DNA of 45,045 nt from RGIG5299 sp045588575 (GCA_045588575.1 JAZNEJ010000019.1:1-45045), one strand, 5' to 3'. Counted from the stretch's first letter, positions 14,999-22,919 are shown. Made by a program: numbers and translations. Notes: generated from the letters alone by a model not told the origin.

Positions 14999-16225
14999 TT
15001 ATTCTTCTTCTGAAATATCAAGAGAATTCGGTAAAATTTTAGCGGTGGAATCCTCGTCGAGAGCCGAAATGTTTTTAAGCTTGGAGTTTATAACTCTGGT
15101 TCTCACTCCAACGAGCTTATCGAGATTTTCGTCGGCCTCTCTTAACTTTTTCTGGGTTTTTTCAAGAATACCGCCAAAGGCTTCGAATTCCTTTTTAACT
15201 GCGCCCAAAGTGGTTTGAATTTCAACCGAGCGTTTTTGAATTTTAAGAGTTTGGAAGCCGAGCATTAAGCTGTTAAGAAAAGCAACGATGGTAGAAGGCC
15301 CTGCAATGTTTATGCTGTAATCACGTTGAAACATTTCAATAAGCTCGCTTCTTGCTGCCTCGGCGTAAAGTCCCTCTGAGGGTAAAAACATAATTGCAAA
15401 GTTGGTGGTGTTTTCCGAAATATATTTTTCTTTAATCGACTTTGCCTGAATTTTCAAGTCGTTAACCAGCTTTTTGCGTTCTGCGTCCATGGCGTCCTTG
15501 TTACCGGAATCAATAGCGCTTAATAAAGCGGTGTAGGAAGTGGTGGGAAATTTCGAGTCAATGGGGAGCCAAAGCGGAGTTTCGCCGTCGCCAGGGAGCT
15601 TTATTGCAAAGTCGACGAATTCGTTTTTGCGGGGATTTATTTTAAATTGCTTTTCCCAAAGCTGCGAGGGCATTATCTCACTCAAAATATTTTCAAGCTG
15701 TACCTCGCCGAAATTACCCTTGGTTTTAACGTTTGTAAGAGCGGTTTTGAGGTCGCCCACACTCGAAGCGAGCGATTTCATTTCGCCAAGCCCTTTGTTA
15801 ACCTCTTCAAGACGGTTGCTAACCGCTTCAAAAGACTGTGTAAAACGCTCGTTTAAAGTTTTCTGAAGCTTTTCGTCAACAACCTCTTTGATTTCGTTAA
15901 GACGTTTTTCGTTATCCGTCTGCATATTTTTAATGCTTGTTTCGTTTGTTTTTCTAATGCTTTCAAGCTCATCGGTAACCGTTTTTCTTAAAGTGTTCAT
16001 AGACTTATCTAAAGTGTCGGCAAGAAAACGGTTTGATTTATCTTGCGAATTCACAACTGTTTCAAATTCTCTGTGGATATTGCTTGCGCTTTTTTCGAAA
16101 GAATCGTCAATTTCTTTTTTAATATCCTTCACCGATAATTTTGAACGCGTTGCAAAAAGAGTAATCAAAATTACAACGGAAAAAATAATAGAAAGAGAAG
16201 AAAGAATAATTGCTGTAATTTCCAT
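14999..16225 (-). CDS. rmuC: RmuC-family DNA recombination protein
   Basis: This 408-residue protein has one N-terminal membrane helix (residues about 2-26), a long coiled coil (about 30-160) and a C-terminal RmuC nuclease-like domain with GNFGEVQLENILSEI and LWLPIDSKFPTTSY, followed by FAIMFLPSEGLYAEA. E. coli RmuC limits DNA inversions at short repeats; the biochemistry is not settled and a PD-(D/E)XK-like fold has been proposed. GGAG lies 7 bases before the ATG. It is the first gene of the eight-gene leftward run and has an extended -10 promoter upstream. Confidence 0.93.
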   Translation of the reverse strand: MEITAIILSSLSIIFSVVILITLFATRSKLSVKDIKKEIDDSFEKSASNIHREFETVVNSQDKSNRFLADTLDKSMNTLRKTVTDELESIRKTNETSIKNMQTDNEKRLNEIKEVVDEKLQKTLNERFTQSFEAVSNRLEEVNKGLGEMKSLASSVGDLKTALTNVKTKGNFGEVQLENILSEIMPSQLWEKQFKINPRKNEFVDFAIKLPGDGETPLWLPIDSKFPTTSYTALLSAIDSGNKDAMDAERKKLVNDLKIQAKSIKEKYISENTTNFAIMFLPSEGLYAEAARSELIEMFQRDYSINIAGPSTIVAFLNSLMLGFQTLKIQKRSVEIQTTLGAVKKEFEAFGGILEKTQKKLREADENLDKLVGVRTRVINSKLKNISALDEDSTAKILPNSLDISEEE

Positions 16226-16266
16226 AAAAACGCTCCTTCGAAAAAAAGATAATGCAGTATTATAAT

Positions 16267-16275
16267 ATTATATCA
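16267..16275 (-). promoter_or_regulatory. Extended -10 promoter for the rmuC-gdhA run
   Basis: Read leftward, TGATATAAT carries a full -10 hexamer (16267-16272) with the TG extension, about 40 bases before the rmuC ATG. The -35 side is A/T rich without a clear hexamer. It could drive rmuC through gdhA. Confidence 0.6.
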
Positions 16276-16379
16276 AAAAATAATTAACTTTTAAAGAGTT
16301 TTTTAAAATAAATTTTAATGAATTTTTAAAGATGAAAGAAAAAAATTAACCTTGAAATTGTAAAAAAATAGAAAAAATA

Positions 16380-16408
16380 TTGAAAAAAAGAAAAAAAGAT
16401 GCTAAAAT
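16380..16408 (+). promoter_or_regulatory. SigA-type promoter for the aquaporin gene
   Basis: TTGAAA (16380-16385), a 17-base spacer, then TAAAAT (16403-16408). Transcription would start near 16415, 19 bases before the ATG. The hexamer occupies a TTG that could otherwise be read as an early start codon. Confidence 0.8.
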
Positions 16409-16433
16409 TATAAAAAAACAAGGTGGCGAAAAA

Positions 16434-17144
16434 ATGAAAAAATATTTTGCTGAATTTTTAGGCACTCTTTTATTCGTTATAATTTCCTGCGGAGGCATCG
16501 GCGCGGCACAGGCGTTAATGCAGTCAACCGGAAACGAGGAAGTAACGCTTTACGTTATGATGGGCGCAGCGTTATCGCTTCTCGTGGGCGTGGGCGTTTT
16601 AATAACGCATAAGCTTTTCAAAGATATTTCGGGTGCGCATTTAAATCCTGCCGTTTCACTTGCAATGCTTGTAAGAGGCAAGCTCAGCGTAATTGATTTT
16701 ATCGGCTACGCTTCCTCTCAGCTTTTGGCAAGCGTTTGCGGCGCAGGACTTTTGTATCTTTTCTTTGAAACGGGTGAAACCATAGGCGCTTGCGGCTTTG
16801 AAGCGGCAAATAATATTTTCGTTTCATCTATGTGGCAGGCGTTTGCGGTTGAAGCGTTTGCGGCCTTTGTTTTCGTTTTGCTCTTTATTAAGTTGAGCGA
16901 AAAAGATTGCGGCTCGACATCGTTAATCATTGGCCTTTCCTTCTCGGCGCTTTTCCTTTTGGCTTTTCCCTTCACGGGCGGATGCTTAAATCCCGCAAGA
17001 GCTTTCGGCCCCGCGCTTATTTGCGGAGGCGATGCAATAGAGCAACTTTGGCTTTTTGTTTTGGCACCCATGCTCGGAGCGGCGTTGGCGGCAGGAGTAA
17101 ACCTTGCCTTTAACTACGTTAAAAAAGAAAAAACCGAAGAATAA
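16434..17144 (+). CDS. MIP-family aquaporin / solute channel
   Basis: This 236-residue protein has six membrane segments and the two half-helices of the MIP family: HLNPAVSLAM in the first half and LNPARAFGPAL in the second. The channel passes water or small uncharged solutes such as glycerol. The residues after the second NPA look more like an aquaporin than a glycerol facilitator, but this is not decisive. I chose the ATG at 16434 because an upstream TTG lies in the -35 box; the ribosome binding site is AAGGTGG. It is a single-gene unit closed by a strong terminator. Confidence 0.92.
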   Translation: MKKYFAEFLGTLLFVIISCGGIGAAQALMQSTGNEEVTLYVMMGAALSLLVGVGVLITHKLFKDISGAHLNPAVSLAMLVRGKLSVIDFIGYASSQLLASVCGAGLLYLFFETGETIGACGFEAANNIFVSSMWQAFAVEAFAAFVFVLLFIKLSEKDCGSTSLIIGLSFSALFLLAFPFTGGCLNPARAFGPALICGGDAIEQLWLFVLAPMLGAALAAGVNLAFNYVKKEKTEE

Positions 17145-17176
17145 AAACCGCATATCATTTTAATCAGTTAACGGTA

Positions 17177-17213
17177 AAAAATCCCACAAACACAAAAGGT
17201 TTGTGGGATTTTA
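17177..17213. terminator. Bidirectional terminator after the aquaporin gene
   Basis: ATCCCACAAAC (17181-17191) pairs with GTTTGTGGGAT (17199-17209), flanked by AAAA before and TTTT after. It serves the rightward aquaporin gene and the leftward membrane-protein gene that ends at 17218. Confidence 0.9.
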
Positions 17214-17217
17214 ATTT

Positions 17218-17814
17218 TCAATTGTTCAAAGTGTGGAACAGTATTTTTTTGTTTCTCACAAGGTTTAAACCAAGCAAAAAAACAATTATGCAAACAACCG
17301 AGCCTAACGCGGCGTTAAATATTGCTGTATTGATTTCAGACATTTCTCCAAAAGAAACGAGCATTGAACGTTGCAAGGCAAAAATTGAAACGAAAGCGTC
17401 AGCCAAAGATATATTTCTCAAAGTAATCAGCCTTGCCGAGCTGCTTTTTCTCGCTTTAATAAGATTTATTAGGGCGAGCGTTATTTTTGCAAAGGAATAA
17501 GTAGCCATTGATATCATAACGATTTCGTGCATAACAACGCCTCTGTCTCGAACAACGGCAAGAATTACTATGCCCACAAGAGACAAAGAGAGAAAGATAA
17601 GCATTATTCCGGTGAATTTCGTTACAAACTCGCTTTGCTTTTTTGTTTGTAAAACGGCAAATCTTACTATGCTCAAAATCAGATAATAAACGCCCGTGGT
17701 AAAAAGCCACCAAGAAGATGTTATAACGCCAAAAATAATATAATATGCGCTGAAAGCGGCGTTAAAAAATAGACTGAAAAGTGAAATCCGTAACGTTTTA
17801 TCCATTGATATCAC
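17218..17814 (-). CDS. Membrane protein partnered with the TetR regulator
   Basis: This protein of about 198 residues has five or six hydrophobic segments (for example SLFSLFFNAAFSAYYIIFGV and GIMLIFLSLSLVGIVILAVV). I do not recognise the family. It overlaps the end of the TetR gene, so the two are translationally coupled. Two starts are possible: GTG at 17814, 3 bases after GGGAG, or ATG at 17805, 12 bases after it. Such TetR-plus-membrane-protein pairs usually mean that the regulator controls its partner, possibly a transport or stress function. Confidence 0.6.
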   Translation of the reverse strand: MISMDKTLRISLFSLFFNAAFSAYYIIFGVITSSWWLFTTGVYYLILSIVRFAVLQTKKQSEFVTKFTGIMLIFLSLSLVGIVILAVVRDRGVVMHEIVMISMATYSFAKITLALINLIKARKSSSARLITLRNISLADAFVSIFALQRSMLVSFGEMSEINTAIFNAALGSVVCIIVFLLGLNLVRNKKILFHTLNN

Positions 17815-18394
17815 GGGCTCCCAATACGCAATCGGTTATTATTTTAATAATAAAATCAATTTCATCTTTGCAATCGTCAGCCAACCATTCCAAAACCACG
17901 GCAAAGACTCCGGTGAGATAAAATTTTATTAAATAAGGACGTTCTTTTTCGGGAATGCCAAATCGGATGAGAACAGGCTCGAAAATATATTTAAACATTT
18001 TGTCGTAAACCTTGTCCATATTCATTACGCGAAAACGGTTGACGGCAAGCTTGAAAATGCGATGGTTTTCCTTAACGAAGTTAAGATAGGGGGCAAGATA
18101 ATCACGAGTTACAAATATAAGCTCTTGTTTGTTCCCGTTTGCCAATTTAGCAACCAATTCGGTTTTATCAACGTCATAACAGGAAAAATGTTTATCGAGA
18201 ATATAACGAGTCGTTTCCTCCAATAAATCGGAGGTATTCTCGTAATGAAGATAAAAAGTGGAACGGTTAACTCCTGCACGGTCGCAAATTTCCTTAACGG
18301 TAATATACTCGAACTCTTTTTTCTCAAGAATAAGCAAGAGGGCTTCGTCCATTTTAACCGCAGTATTAAAATATTTACTTTCGTTTTTATTCAT
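17798..18394 (-). CDS. TetR/AcrR-family transcriptional regulator
   Basis: This 198-residue protein has the family DNA-binding domain at its N-terminus: YITVKEICDRAGVNRSTFYLHYENTSDLLEE contains the helix-turn-helix, with the STFYLHY recognition helix. The C-terminal part (after about residue 70) is a helical ligand/dimer domain. The ATG at 18394 is preferred; an in-frame GTG at 18406 directly abuts the GGGAGG site and cannot be used efficiently. It overlaps the downstream membrane-protein gene, the likely target. The ligand is unknown. Confidence 0.88.
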   Translation of the reverse strand: MNKNESKYFNTAVKMDEALLLILEKKEFEYITVKEICDRAGVNRSTFYLHYENTSDLLEETTRYILDKHFSCYDVDKTELVAKLANGNKQELIFVTRDYLAPYLNFVKENHRIFKLAVNRFRVMNMDKVYDKMFKYIFEPVLIRFGIPEKERPYLIKFYLTGVFAVVLEWLADDCKDEIDFIIKIITDCVLGARDING

Positions 18395-18423
18395 ATTTTG
18401 AAGCACCCTCCCATTTTTATATC

Positions 18424-18777
18424 TTACTTGCCTTCGCTTATTTCTCTTGCAAGCTCAACAATTTCATAGGCGTATTTTTTCTTGCCGCTTTCAAGCATTT
18501 TCTTATAGAGGGAATAGTTAATTCCGCAACAGGCGAAGCCTATAATTCCTATTACAATGCCTAAAACGGTTAAGGTAAAGGTTCCGCCTATAACCTGCAT
18601 GGAAAGGCACATTCCGGTACCCGCTACGAGTGCCGAAACAATTCCGAAGGTATAAGCAAAAATATTTGCCGGACGTTTTGCCTTGGCATCAAGCTTTTTG
18701 AGAGCCGTTATTTTGGAGTCTTGCTTCGGAGCATACTCCTTTGCGATGGATTCTGCTATGATTTTGTCTGTGTTCAT
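18424..18777 (-). CDS. Small two-helix membrane protein, unknown
   Basis: This 117-residue protein has a charged N-terminus with Lys-rich helices, then two membrane segments (about residues 41-60 and 66-86) and a charged C-terminal helix ending in ELAREISEGK. No family recognised. The ATG at 18777 has AAGGAG 7 bases upstream; an earlier in-frame start lacks a site. It has its own promoter and lies in the same direction as the TetR gene 29 bases further on. Confidence 0.6.
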   Translation of the reverse strand: MNTDKIIAESIAKEYAPKQDSKITALKKLDAKAKRPANIFAYTFGIVSALVAGTGMCLSMQVIGGTFTLTVLGIVIGIIGFACCGINYSLYKKMLESGKKKYAYEIVELAREISEGK

Positions 18778-18807
18778 TTTATTTCTCCTTTTCGTTTTCA
18801 TATTTTT

Positions 18808-18835
18808 ATTATATCTGCCGAAAAAGAAAAAACAA
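18808..18835 (-). promoter_or_regulatory. SigA-type promoter for the small membrane-protein gene
   Basis: Read leftward: TTGTTT (18830-18835), a 16-base spacer, TATAAT (18808-18813). It lies about 30 bases before the ATG. Confidence 0.65.
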
Positions 18836-18885
18836 ACAACAACTTTTGCTTTTTGTGTTGATTTAAAAACTCTAACGGTTTTTTA

Positions 18886-19092
18886 TCACTTTTTTTTATA
18901 ATATTCTTCAAAAAGGTCGTTGGGAGTGCATTCGAGAATATCGCAAAGAGCCTGTATATTTTCGAACTTAATACCGCTCGTTTGATTATTCACCATTTTG
19001 TTAAAATTCTGGTAGCTCAAACCAAGCTGCATATAAAGCCAATATTTCGTCTTTCCCTTTTGATGCAGTATATCGATAACCCTGAGTTTCAT
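18886..19092 (-). CDS. XRE/Cro-family small DNA-binding regulator
   Basis: This 68-residue protein consists of one Cro/C1-type helix-turn-helix domain: KYWLYMQLGLSYQNFNKMVN is the helix-turn-helix core, followed by FENIQALCDILECTPNDLFEE, the usual fourth and fifth helices. There is no effector domain. GAGGTG lies 6 bases before the ATG. It is transcribed divergently from the 81-residue orphan protein, and palindromic AT-rich sites overlap both -10 boxes, so it probably represses itself and its neighbour. It ends in YYKKK close to a T-rich stretch. Confidence 0.88.
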   Translation of the reverse strand: MKLRVIDILHQKGKTKYWLYMQLGLSYQNFNKMVNNQTSGIKFENIQALCDILECTPNDLFEEYYKKK

Positions 19093-19104
19093 TATATCAC
19101 CTCT

Positions 19105-19179
19105 GCATTATATTATGTGAAAATAATATATCAAAAAACCCTTGACAAGTAGACTTTTACATTATATAATGTATACATT
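19105..19179. promoter_or_regulatory. Back-to-back divergent promoters with palindromic operators
   Basis: Leftward promoter for the XRE gene: TTGATA (19129-19134), 16 bases, TATAAT (19107-19112). Rightward promoter: consensus TTGACA (19142-19147), 17 bases, TATAAT (19165-19170). TACATTATATAATGTA (19158-19173) is a perfect palindrome over the rightward -10, and AATGTATACATT (19168-19179) is a second overlapping palindrome. The related CATTATATTATG (19106-19117) covers the leftward -10. These are the likely XRE operators. Confidence 0.8.
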
Positions 19180-19206
19180 AGATATCATCGAAGAGGTGAA
19201 GACAGC

Positions 19207-19452
19207 GTGGCGATTTTTGTTTTTTCAATGCCGAAAGAAGAGGCGGTTAACTCCGTTAAGAAAGAGTTAAGCCAAAAAATGAATATTTTCAAAGAAAAAG
19301 ATTGTACGTTAACGGTTGGAAAACCCTTAAAGCGTGTAAAAATATGCTTTTCGGAAAAAAACGTCGCCGTTTACACACGTTCTTTCGGGGCAAAAGAAGT
19401 TGAAAAAACAGAGGCTGTCATAGAAAATATCGAGGGCTTTAAAAAGGTTTAG
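19207..19452 (+). CDS. Small orphan protein under XRE control
   Basis: This 81-residue basic protein shows a helical start (PKEEAVNSVKKELSQKM) and then beta-strand character (CTLTVGKPLKRVKICFSEKNVAVYTR). No membrane segment and no family recognised. The start is GTG at 19207, 8 bases after GAGGTG; an ATG at 19228 has no site. It has the best promoter of the small-gene region (TTGACA-17-TATAAT), overlapped by palindromic operators, so it should be strongly expressed once the XRE repressor is released. A toxin-like, phage-like or stress role is possible but unproven. Confidence 0.6.
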   Translation: MAIFVFSMPKEEAVNSVKKELSQKMNIFKEKDCTLTVGKPLKRVKICFSEKNVAVYTRSFGAKEVEKTEAVIENIEGFKKV

Positions 19453-19480
19453 CCTTTCATAATATTATATATCATCAAAG

Positions 19481-19527
19481 AAAAAACACTTATGGCAATT
19501 GTGCGACCATAAGTGCTTTTTCTTTTT
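19481..19527. terminator. Bidirectional terminator between the orphan gene and ispF
   Basis: CACTTATGG (19487-19495) pairs with CCATAAGTG (19507-19515), with A6 before and a T-rich run after. Confidence 0.88.
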
Positions 19528-19538
19528 TAAAAATTTTT

Positions 19539-20012
19539 TTATTTTTTATCAATAAGGCAAACTGCATAAGCGGCAATTCCTTCTTTTCTGCCCGTAAAAC
19601 CGAGACGCTCCTCGGTGGTTGCCTTAACGCTTACCGAGTTTAAGCTAACGCCTAAATCCTCGGCAATGTTTTCTCTCATTTTTTCAATAAAAGGAGCCAA
19701 TTTCGGTGCCTGACAAACTATTATGCTGTCAACGTTTTCAATATAATAGCCCTTTTCGGAAAGAAGCTCTTTTGCTTTGCGGAGCAAAATTCTGCTGTCA
19801 ATATCTTTGTATTCCTCGGAAGAATCGGGAAAATGCTTGCCAATATCACCCAAGGCGGCGGCGCCCAAAAGAGCGTCGCAAATTGCGTGGAGTAAAACGT
19901 CGGCATCACTGTGCCCCAAAAGTCCCAAATCATAGGGGATTAAAACTCCGCCCAAAACAAGCTTTCTGTTTTCTTCAAAGCGGTGTACGTCGTAACCGTT
20001 TCCGATTCTCAT
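19539..20012 (-). CDS. ispF: 2-C-methyl-D-erythritol 2,4-cyclodiphosphate synthase
   Basis: This 157-residue enzyme of the MEP isoprenoid pathway cyclises CDP-ME 2-phosphate to ME-cyclodiphosphate with loss of CMP. Zinc ligands Asp8, His10 (GYDVHRF) and His42 (DADVLLHAICDALLGAAALGDIG) are present, as is the trimer-channel motif TTEERLGFTGRKEGI. Length is standard. It follows ispD by 12 bases, as in many Firmicutes, so the two consecutive-pathway enzymes are co-expressed. AAGGAAG lies upstream of the ATG. Confidence 0.97.
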   Translation of the reverse strand: MRIGNGYDVHRFEENRKLVLGGVLIPYDLGLLGHSDADVLLHAICDALLGAAALGDIGKHFPDSSEEYKDIDSRILLRKAKELLSEKGYYIENVDSIIVCQAPKLAPFIEKMRENIAEDLGVSLNSVSVKATTEERLGFTGRKEGIAAYAVCLIDKK

Positions 20013-20024
20013 ATTTTTTCTTCC

Positions 20025-20783
20025 TTATCTTAAAGATTTTTCCGGCTCGTTTTTAAGCGATGCAATTGCGTTTGCAATAACGAGGTCATCGGGAGATGTA
20101 ATTTTAATGTTCATTTTATCTGTAAAAACAGGAGTAACGGTTCTACCGAAGGCTTCAAAAACGGCACAGTCGTCGGTGGCTTTTTCAATTGCCGCGCCAA
20201 GACGGGAAACGGCGGTTTTATAATCGGCAAGCAAAAAGGTTTGAGGCGTTTGCATGGCGACCAAACGGCTGCGGTCAACCGTTTCGCAAATTTTCGCGTT
20301 TGCATCAAGCTTTTTTATCGTATCGGTAACCTCGGTGCAGGCTGCCGCCGCACCCGATTTATAAGCCGCAAGATTAACCTCGTCAATTGAAGAGGGGGAA
20401 ATAAAAGGTCTTGCGCCGTCGGCAATGCAAACGAATTCGGTGTCGGATTTAAGGGCTTCAATTCCCGCCAAAACCGATTCGGCACGGGTTTTCCCGCCGG
20501 GCACGACCGCCGAAAGCTTTTTTATTTCAAACTCTCTTGCAAGAGCAAAAATATCACCTATAAGGTTGCGCCTTGCAACCACGACGATAGAAGAAACGGT
20601 TTCTGCCTCTTCATAAGCCAAAAGGGTTTTGGCAATAACGGGAAGCCCTTCTATTTCAAAGAAAAGCTTATCCTTGCAAGCGCCCTGCATTCTGTTTCCT
20701 GAGCCTGCGGCGGCAATAATTGCGGCAGTGGTTGGAAAAACGTTTTTAATTTTGGCTCTTTTTTTAAAAAATCCCAAATTCAT
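20025..20783 (-). CDS. ispD: 2-C-methyl-D-erythritol 4-phosphate cytidylyltransferase
   Basis: This 252-residue MEP-pathway enzyme transfers CMP from CTP to methylerythritol phosphate. The nucleotide-binding loop AAIIAAAGSGNRM is near residues 20-32, followed by the catalytic lysine in KDKLFFEIEG. The second lysine/arginine region and the signature VDRSRLVAMQTPQTF and ATDDCAVFEA are present. The N-terminus has about 17 extra basic residues (GFFKKRAKIKNVFP) compared with the usual start. GGA lies upstream of the ATG. It sits between carD, after that gene's terminator, and ispF. Confidence 0.95.
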   Translation of the reverse strand: MNLGFFKKRAKIKNVFPTTAAIIAAAGSGNRMQGACKDKLFFEIEGLPVIAKTLLAYEEAETVSSIVVVARRNLIGDIFALAREFEIKKLSAVVPGGKTRAESVLAGIEALKSDTEFVCIADGARPFISPSSIDEVNLAAYKSGAAAACTEVTDTIKKLDANAKICETVDRSRLVAMQTPQTFLLADYKTAVSRLGAAIEKATDDCAVFEAFGRTVTPVFTDKMNIKITSPDDLVIANAIASLKNEPEKSLR

Positions 20784-20799
20784 AAAATTCAGTCCTTAC

Positions 20800-20841
20800 A
20801 AAAAAATGCCTGCCAAACAAAAAAGAAAGCAGACATTTTAA
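20800..20841 (-). terminator. Terminator after carD
   Basis: On the leftward strand ATGTCTGC (20829-20836) pairs with GCAGGCAT (20806-20813), one G-U, and is followed by TTTTTT. The G-U pair is a mismatch on the other strand, so it should act only leftward. Confidence 0.7.
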
Positions 20842-20848
20842 AAATCCT

Positions 20849-21340
20849 TTATTTGTTTACAACGGCAAAGGTTGCTTCCAAAAGCTTTTTTTCCGCCTCG
20901 AACTTATCTACGTCGAAGCAGAGCATAATTTCGGTAACGAGCATGTGCTTTGCGCTCTGATAAATTTTTCTCTCGCCCGATGAAAGTAATTTAACCTCGT
21001 TTCTTTCGGCAAGGTCTCGGTAAACCGCCGCAGCTTTAAGCACGTCGCCCGTGCGAAGATTATCGAGATTTTTGCGGTATCTTTTATTCCAGTTGGACTC
21101 TGTTTCGGCAGGCGCAACGGAAAAATCTTTCATTAAAGCCAACATCTCGTCGGGCAAAGTAACGCTTCTCAAACCGCTTTGCTTTGCGGTTAAAACGGGA
21201 ACAGAAACTCTCATGCCGGAGTTTATAAGGTTAACAACGTAAAACGGTCTCAATCCGAAGCCGTTGTCTTTTTTTTCAATTTTTTCAACAATTCCGGCGC
21301 CGTGTAGCGGATACAGCACCTTCTCTCCGGGCATAAACAT
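20849..21340 (-). CDS. CarD/CdnL-family RNA polymerase-binding regulator
   Basis: This 163-residue protein has the N-terminal RID (TRCF-like Tudor) domain, FMPGEKVLYPLHGAGIVEKIE, that binds the beta subunit of RNA polymerase. The helical C-terminal domain (NWNKRYRKNLDNLRTGDVLKAAAVYRDL) contacts promoter DNA. CarD-type proteins stabilise open complexes at housekeeping and rRNA promoters. ATG at 21340 has GGAAG about 9 bases upstream. It has its own consensus-like promoter and is closed by a terminator, so it is largely monocistronic. Its position near ispDF is common in Clostridia. Confidence 0.92.
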   Translation of the reverse strand: MFMPGEKVLYPLHGAGIVEKIEKKDNGFGLRPFYVVNLINSGMRVSVPVLTAKQSGLRSVTLPDEMLALMKDFSVAPAETESNWNKRYRKNLDNLRTGDVLKAAAVYRDLAERNEVKLLSSGERKIYQSAKHMLVTEIMLCFDVDKFEAEKKLLEATFAVVNK

Positions 21341-21389
21341 CTGTCAAAACTTCCTTCATAATGCGTTTAGAGCGTAAATCTCCATTTCT

Positions 21390-21418
21390 ATTATAATACC
21401 TTTCAAAAAAAAATTCAA
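21390..21418 (-). promoter_or_regulatory. SigA-type promoter for carD
   Basis: Read leftward: TTGAAT (21413-21418), 17 bases, TATAAT (21390-21395). The leader to the ATG is about 45 bases. Confidence 0.8.
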
Positions 21419-21452
21419 GCGGTTTTCTTTTAAATATTATGAAAAATTGAAT

Positions 21453-21486
21453 AAAAAAAGAACGGAAAAATAAAATCCGTTCTTTT
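21453..21486 (-). terminator. Terminator after the TIGR02206 gene
   Basis: GAACGGA (21460-21466) pairs with TCCGTTC (21476-21482); on the leftward strand TTTTTTT follows directly. Confidence 0.88.
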
Positions 21487-21493
21487 CAAAAAA

Positions 21494-22222
21494 TCATTTT
21501 ATCTTTTTTCGTTTGCGTATTAAAGACGGTATCGACATTCCGAGAGCAACCAAAAGAACTATTGGCAACACTAAAACCAGATATAAAAACGGAACGGGCA
21601 AAATGCCGTAGAAAATATTTAAAAGGGCGTTAACGGAAGCGTCAACGGTGAAAAGATAGTTGGGATTTCCAAGTCCCAAAGCGGCAATCAAAAGATTGGC
21701 GCCGTGGGCTATAAAAGCAAATCCGAAAAGCATAACGGTAGTTTTAACCGCTTCCTTTAAACCGAATTTTATAAAGCCGAGCGAGTGAAGTAAAACACCG
21801 AAGGCAAAGAGAAGAGCGTGCTGCAGGAAGAAGAAAAAGACGGTGAGCTGATAAATGGGATGCCCAAGGAAGTGATAGGCGGGAATAACCATAGCAATAA
21901 AAGCGCCTATTGAACCGAAGCAATACGAAAAACAATAAAGAGCTTTAATTTTAAAAGCAACGGCTATAACGTTTGCAAAAAGACCGAAATTACAAAGGTG
22001 TAACGGAAGCTCTTCCCAAATGTTAAACCAAGCCTCACCGGATATCATAACGGTTCGGTAAATAAAAATAACCAAATTCAGAGCGGCAAATAACAGCATA
22101 AAAAGCCATTTTTGCTTTTCCGTTTTATTTCTCATTATAAAATGAAGCGGGATAGGCAAAATCAGGGCAAATAAAAGTGTTGCAATATGCCAAAAATTAA
22201 AAAGCTCAACATTCCAATTCAT
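21494..22222 (-). CDS. TIGR02206/YwaF-family integral membrane protein
   Basis: This 242-residue protein has about seven membrane segments and the family-like stretch WEELPLHLCNFGLFANVIAVAF near the end of the first third, with HFLGHPIYQLT later. TIGR02206 proteins are found across Firmicutes and their function is unknown. GGACG lies 9 bases before the ATG. It follows trmO by 22 bases in the same direction and ends in a clear terminator, so trmO and this gene are probably one unit. Confidence 0.85.
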   Translation of the reverse strand: MNWNVELFNFWHIATLLFALILPIPLHFIMRNKTEKQKWLFMLLFAALNLVIFIYRTVMISGEAWFNIWEELPLHLCNFGLFANVIAVAFKIKALYCFSYCFGSIGAFIAMVIPAYHFLGHPIYQLTVFFFFLQHALLFAFGVLLHSLGFIKFGLKEAVKTTVMLFGFAFIAHGANLLIAALGLGNPNYLFTVDASVNALLNIFYGILPVPFLYLVLVLPIVLLVALGMSIPSLIRKRKKIK

Positions 22223-22244
22223 AATTTTAACGTCCTTTTTTCAG

Positions 22245-22919
22245 TCAACGGTTTAAGGGAATTATTTCGGTAACGGTAGCCTCGTTTTCTTTAACGGTAA
22301 AGCGTATGTCAAACCCTTTAAAAGACGAGCCGTAAATTCTGTTTTCGTCCTTATCGTAGGCAGGCCTCGGGTCGTTTTCAATAAATTCGGTAATTGCCTT
22401 TTTCATCTCGTCGGAAATAGGAGGGAGGCACGGCGAAAAGAAAACGTTAAGACGGTGCAAGGCGGTTTGGCTGGTAAAGCCCTCGGTTGCATCGGACTTC
22501 AAATCGGCAATGGGAAGGTAAGGCTTAATATCGTAAATCGGCGTGCCGTTTGCCATATCAATTCCCGAAACGTATAAAACGGTTCCTTTGCCTTTTTCAT
22601 AATCTGTTTTTTCAAGCTTGACGCAGGAAAGACCAATGGGATTGGGGCGGTAAGGCGAGCGAGTTGCAAAAACGCCCACTCTTTTTTTGCCGCCGAGTCT
22701 GGGAGGACGCACGGTTGGAGAAAAACCGTCTCTTTCGGTTAAAGAAAAATTCCAAATAACCCAAATGTGCGAAAAGCCGTCAAGCCCTCTGAACGCCTCT
22801 CTCATGGAATATTCGGGCTTAAAAACTATTTTTCCTTTAAGCTCGTCGCAAAGACCGCTTTGTCTGGGCAGACCGAATTTAGTTTCAAAATCGGTTTCAA
22901 TATGACCTATAATTTTCAT
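22245..22919 (-). CDS. trmO: tRNA (t6A37) N6-methyltransferase TrmO (TsaA/YaeB)
   Basis: This 224-residue SAM-dependent enzyme of the UPF0066 beta-barrel type adds a methyl group to t6A37 of threonine tRNAs. Motifs: FSHIWVIWNF near 49-58, RPPRLGGKKRVGVFATRSPY at 71-90 followed by RPNPIGLS, and DIKPYLPIAD. The reading frame is open for 40 more codons upstream, but they are Phe-rich and lie in the promoter, so the ATG at 22919 is the start; the ribosome binding site is poor. It is divergent from rpoB. Confidence 0.92.
   Translation of the reverse strand: MKIIGHIETDFETKFGLPRQSGLCDELKGKIVFKPEYSMREAFRGLDGFSHIWVIWNFSLTERDGFSPTVRPPRLGGKKRVGVFATRSPYRPNPIGLSCVKLEKTDYEKGKGTVLYVSGIDMANGTPIYDIKPYLPIADLKSDATEGFTSQTALHRLNVFFSPCLPPISDEMKKAITEFIENDPRPAYDKDENRIYGSSFKGFDIRFTVKENEATVTEIIPLNR

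Noticed and set aside
16380..16433. Extended N-terminus for the aquaporin from TTG 16380
   Set aside because: That TTG is part of the -35 hexamer of the gene's own promoter and would precede the transcript.
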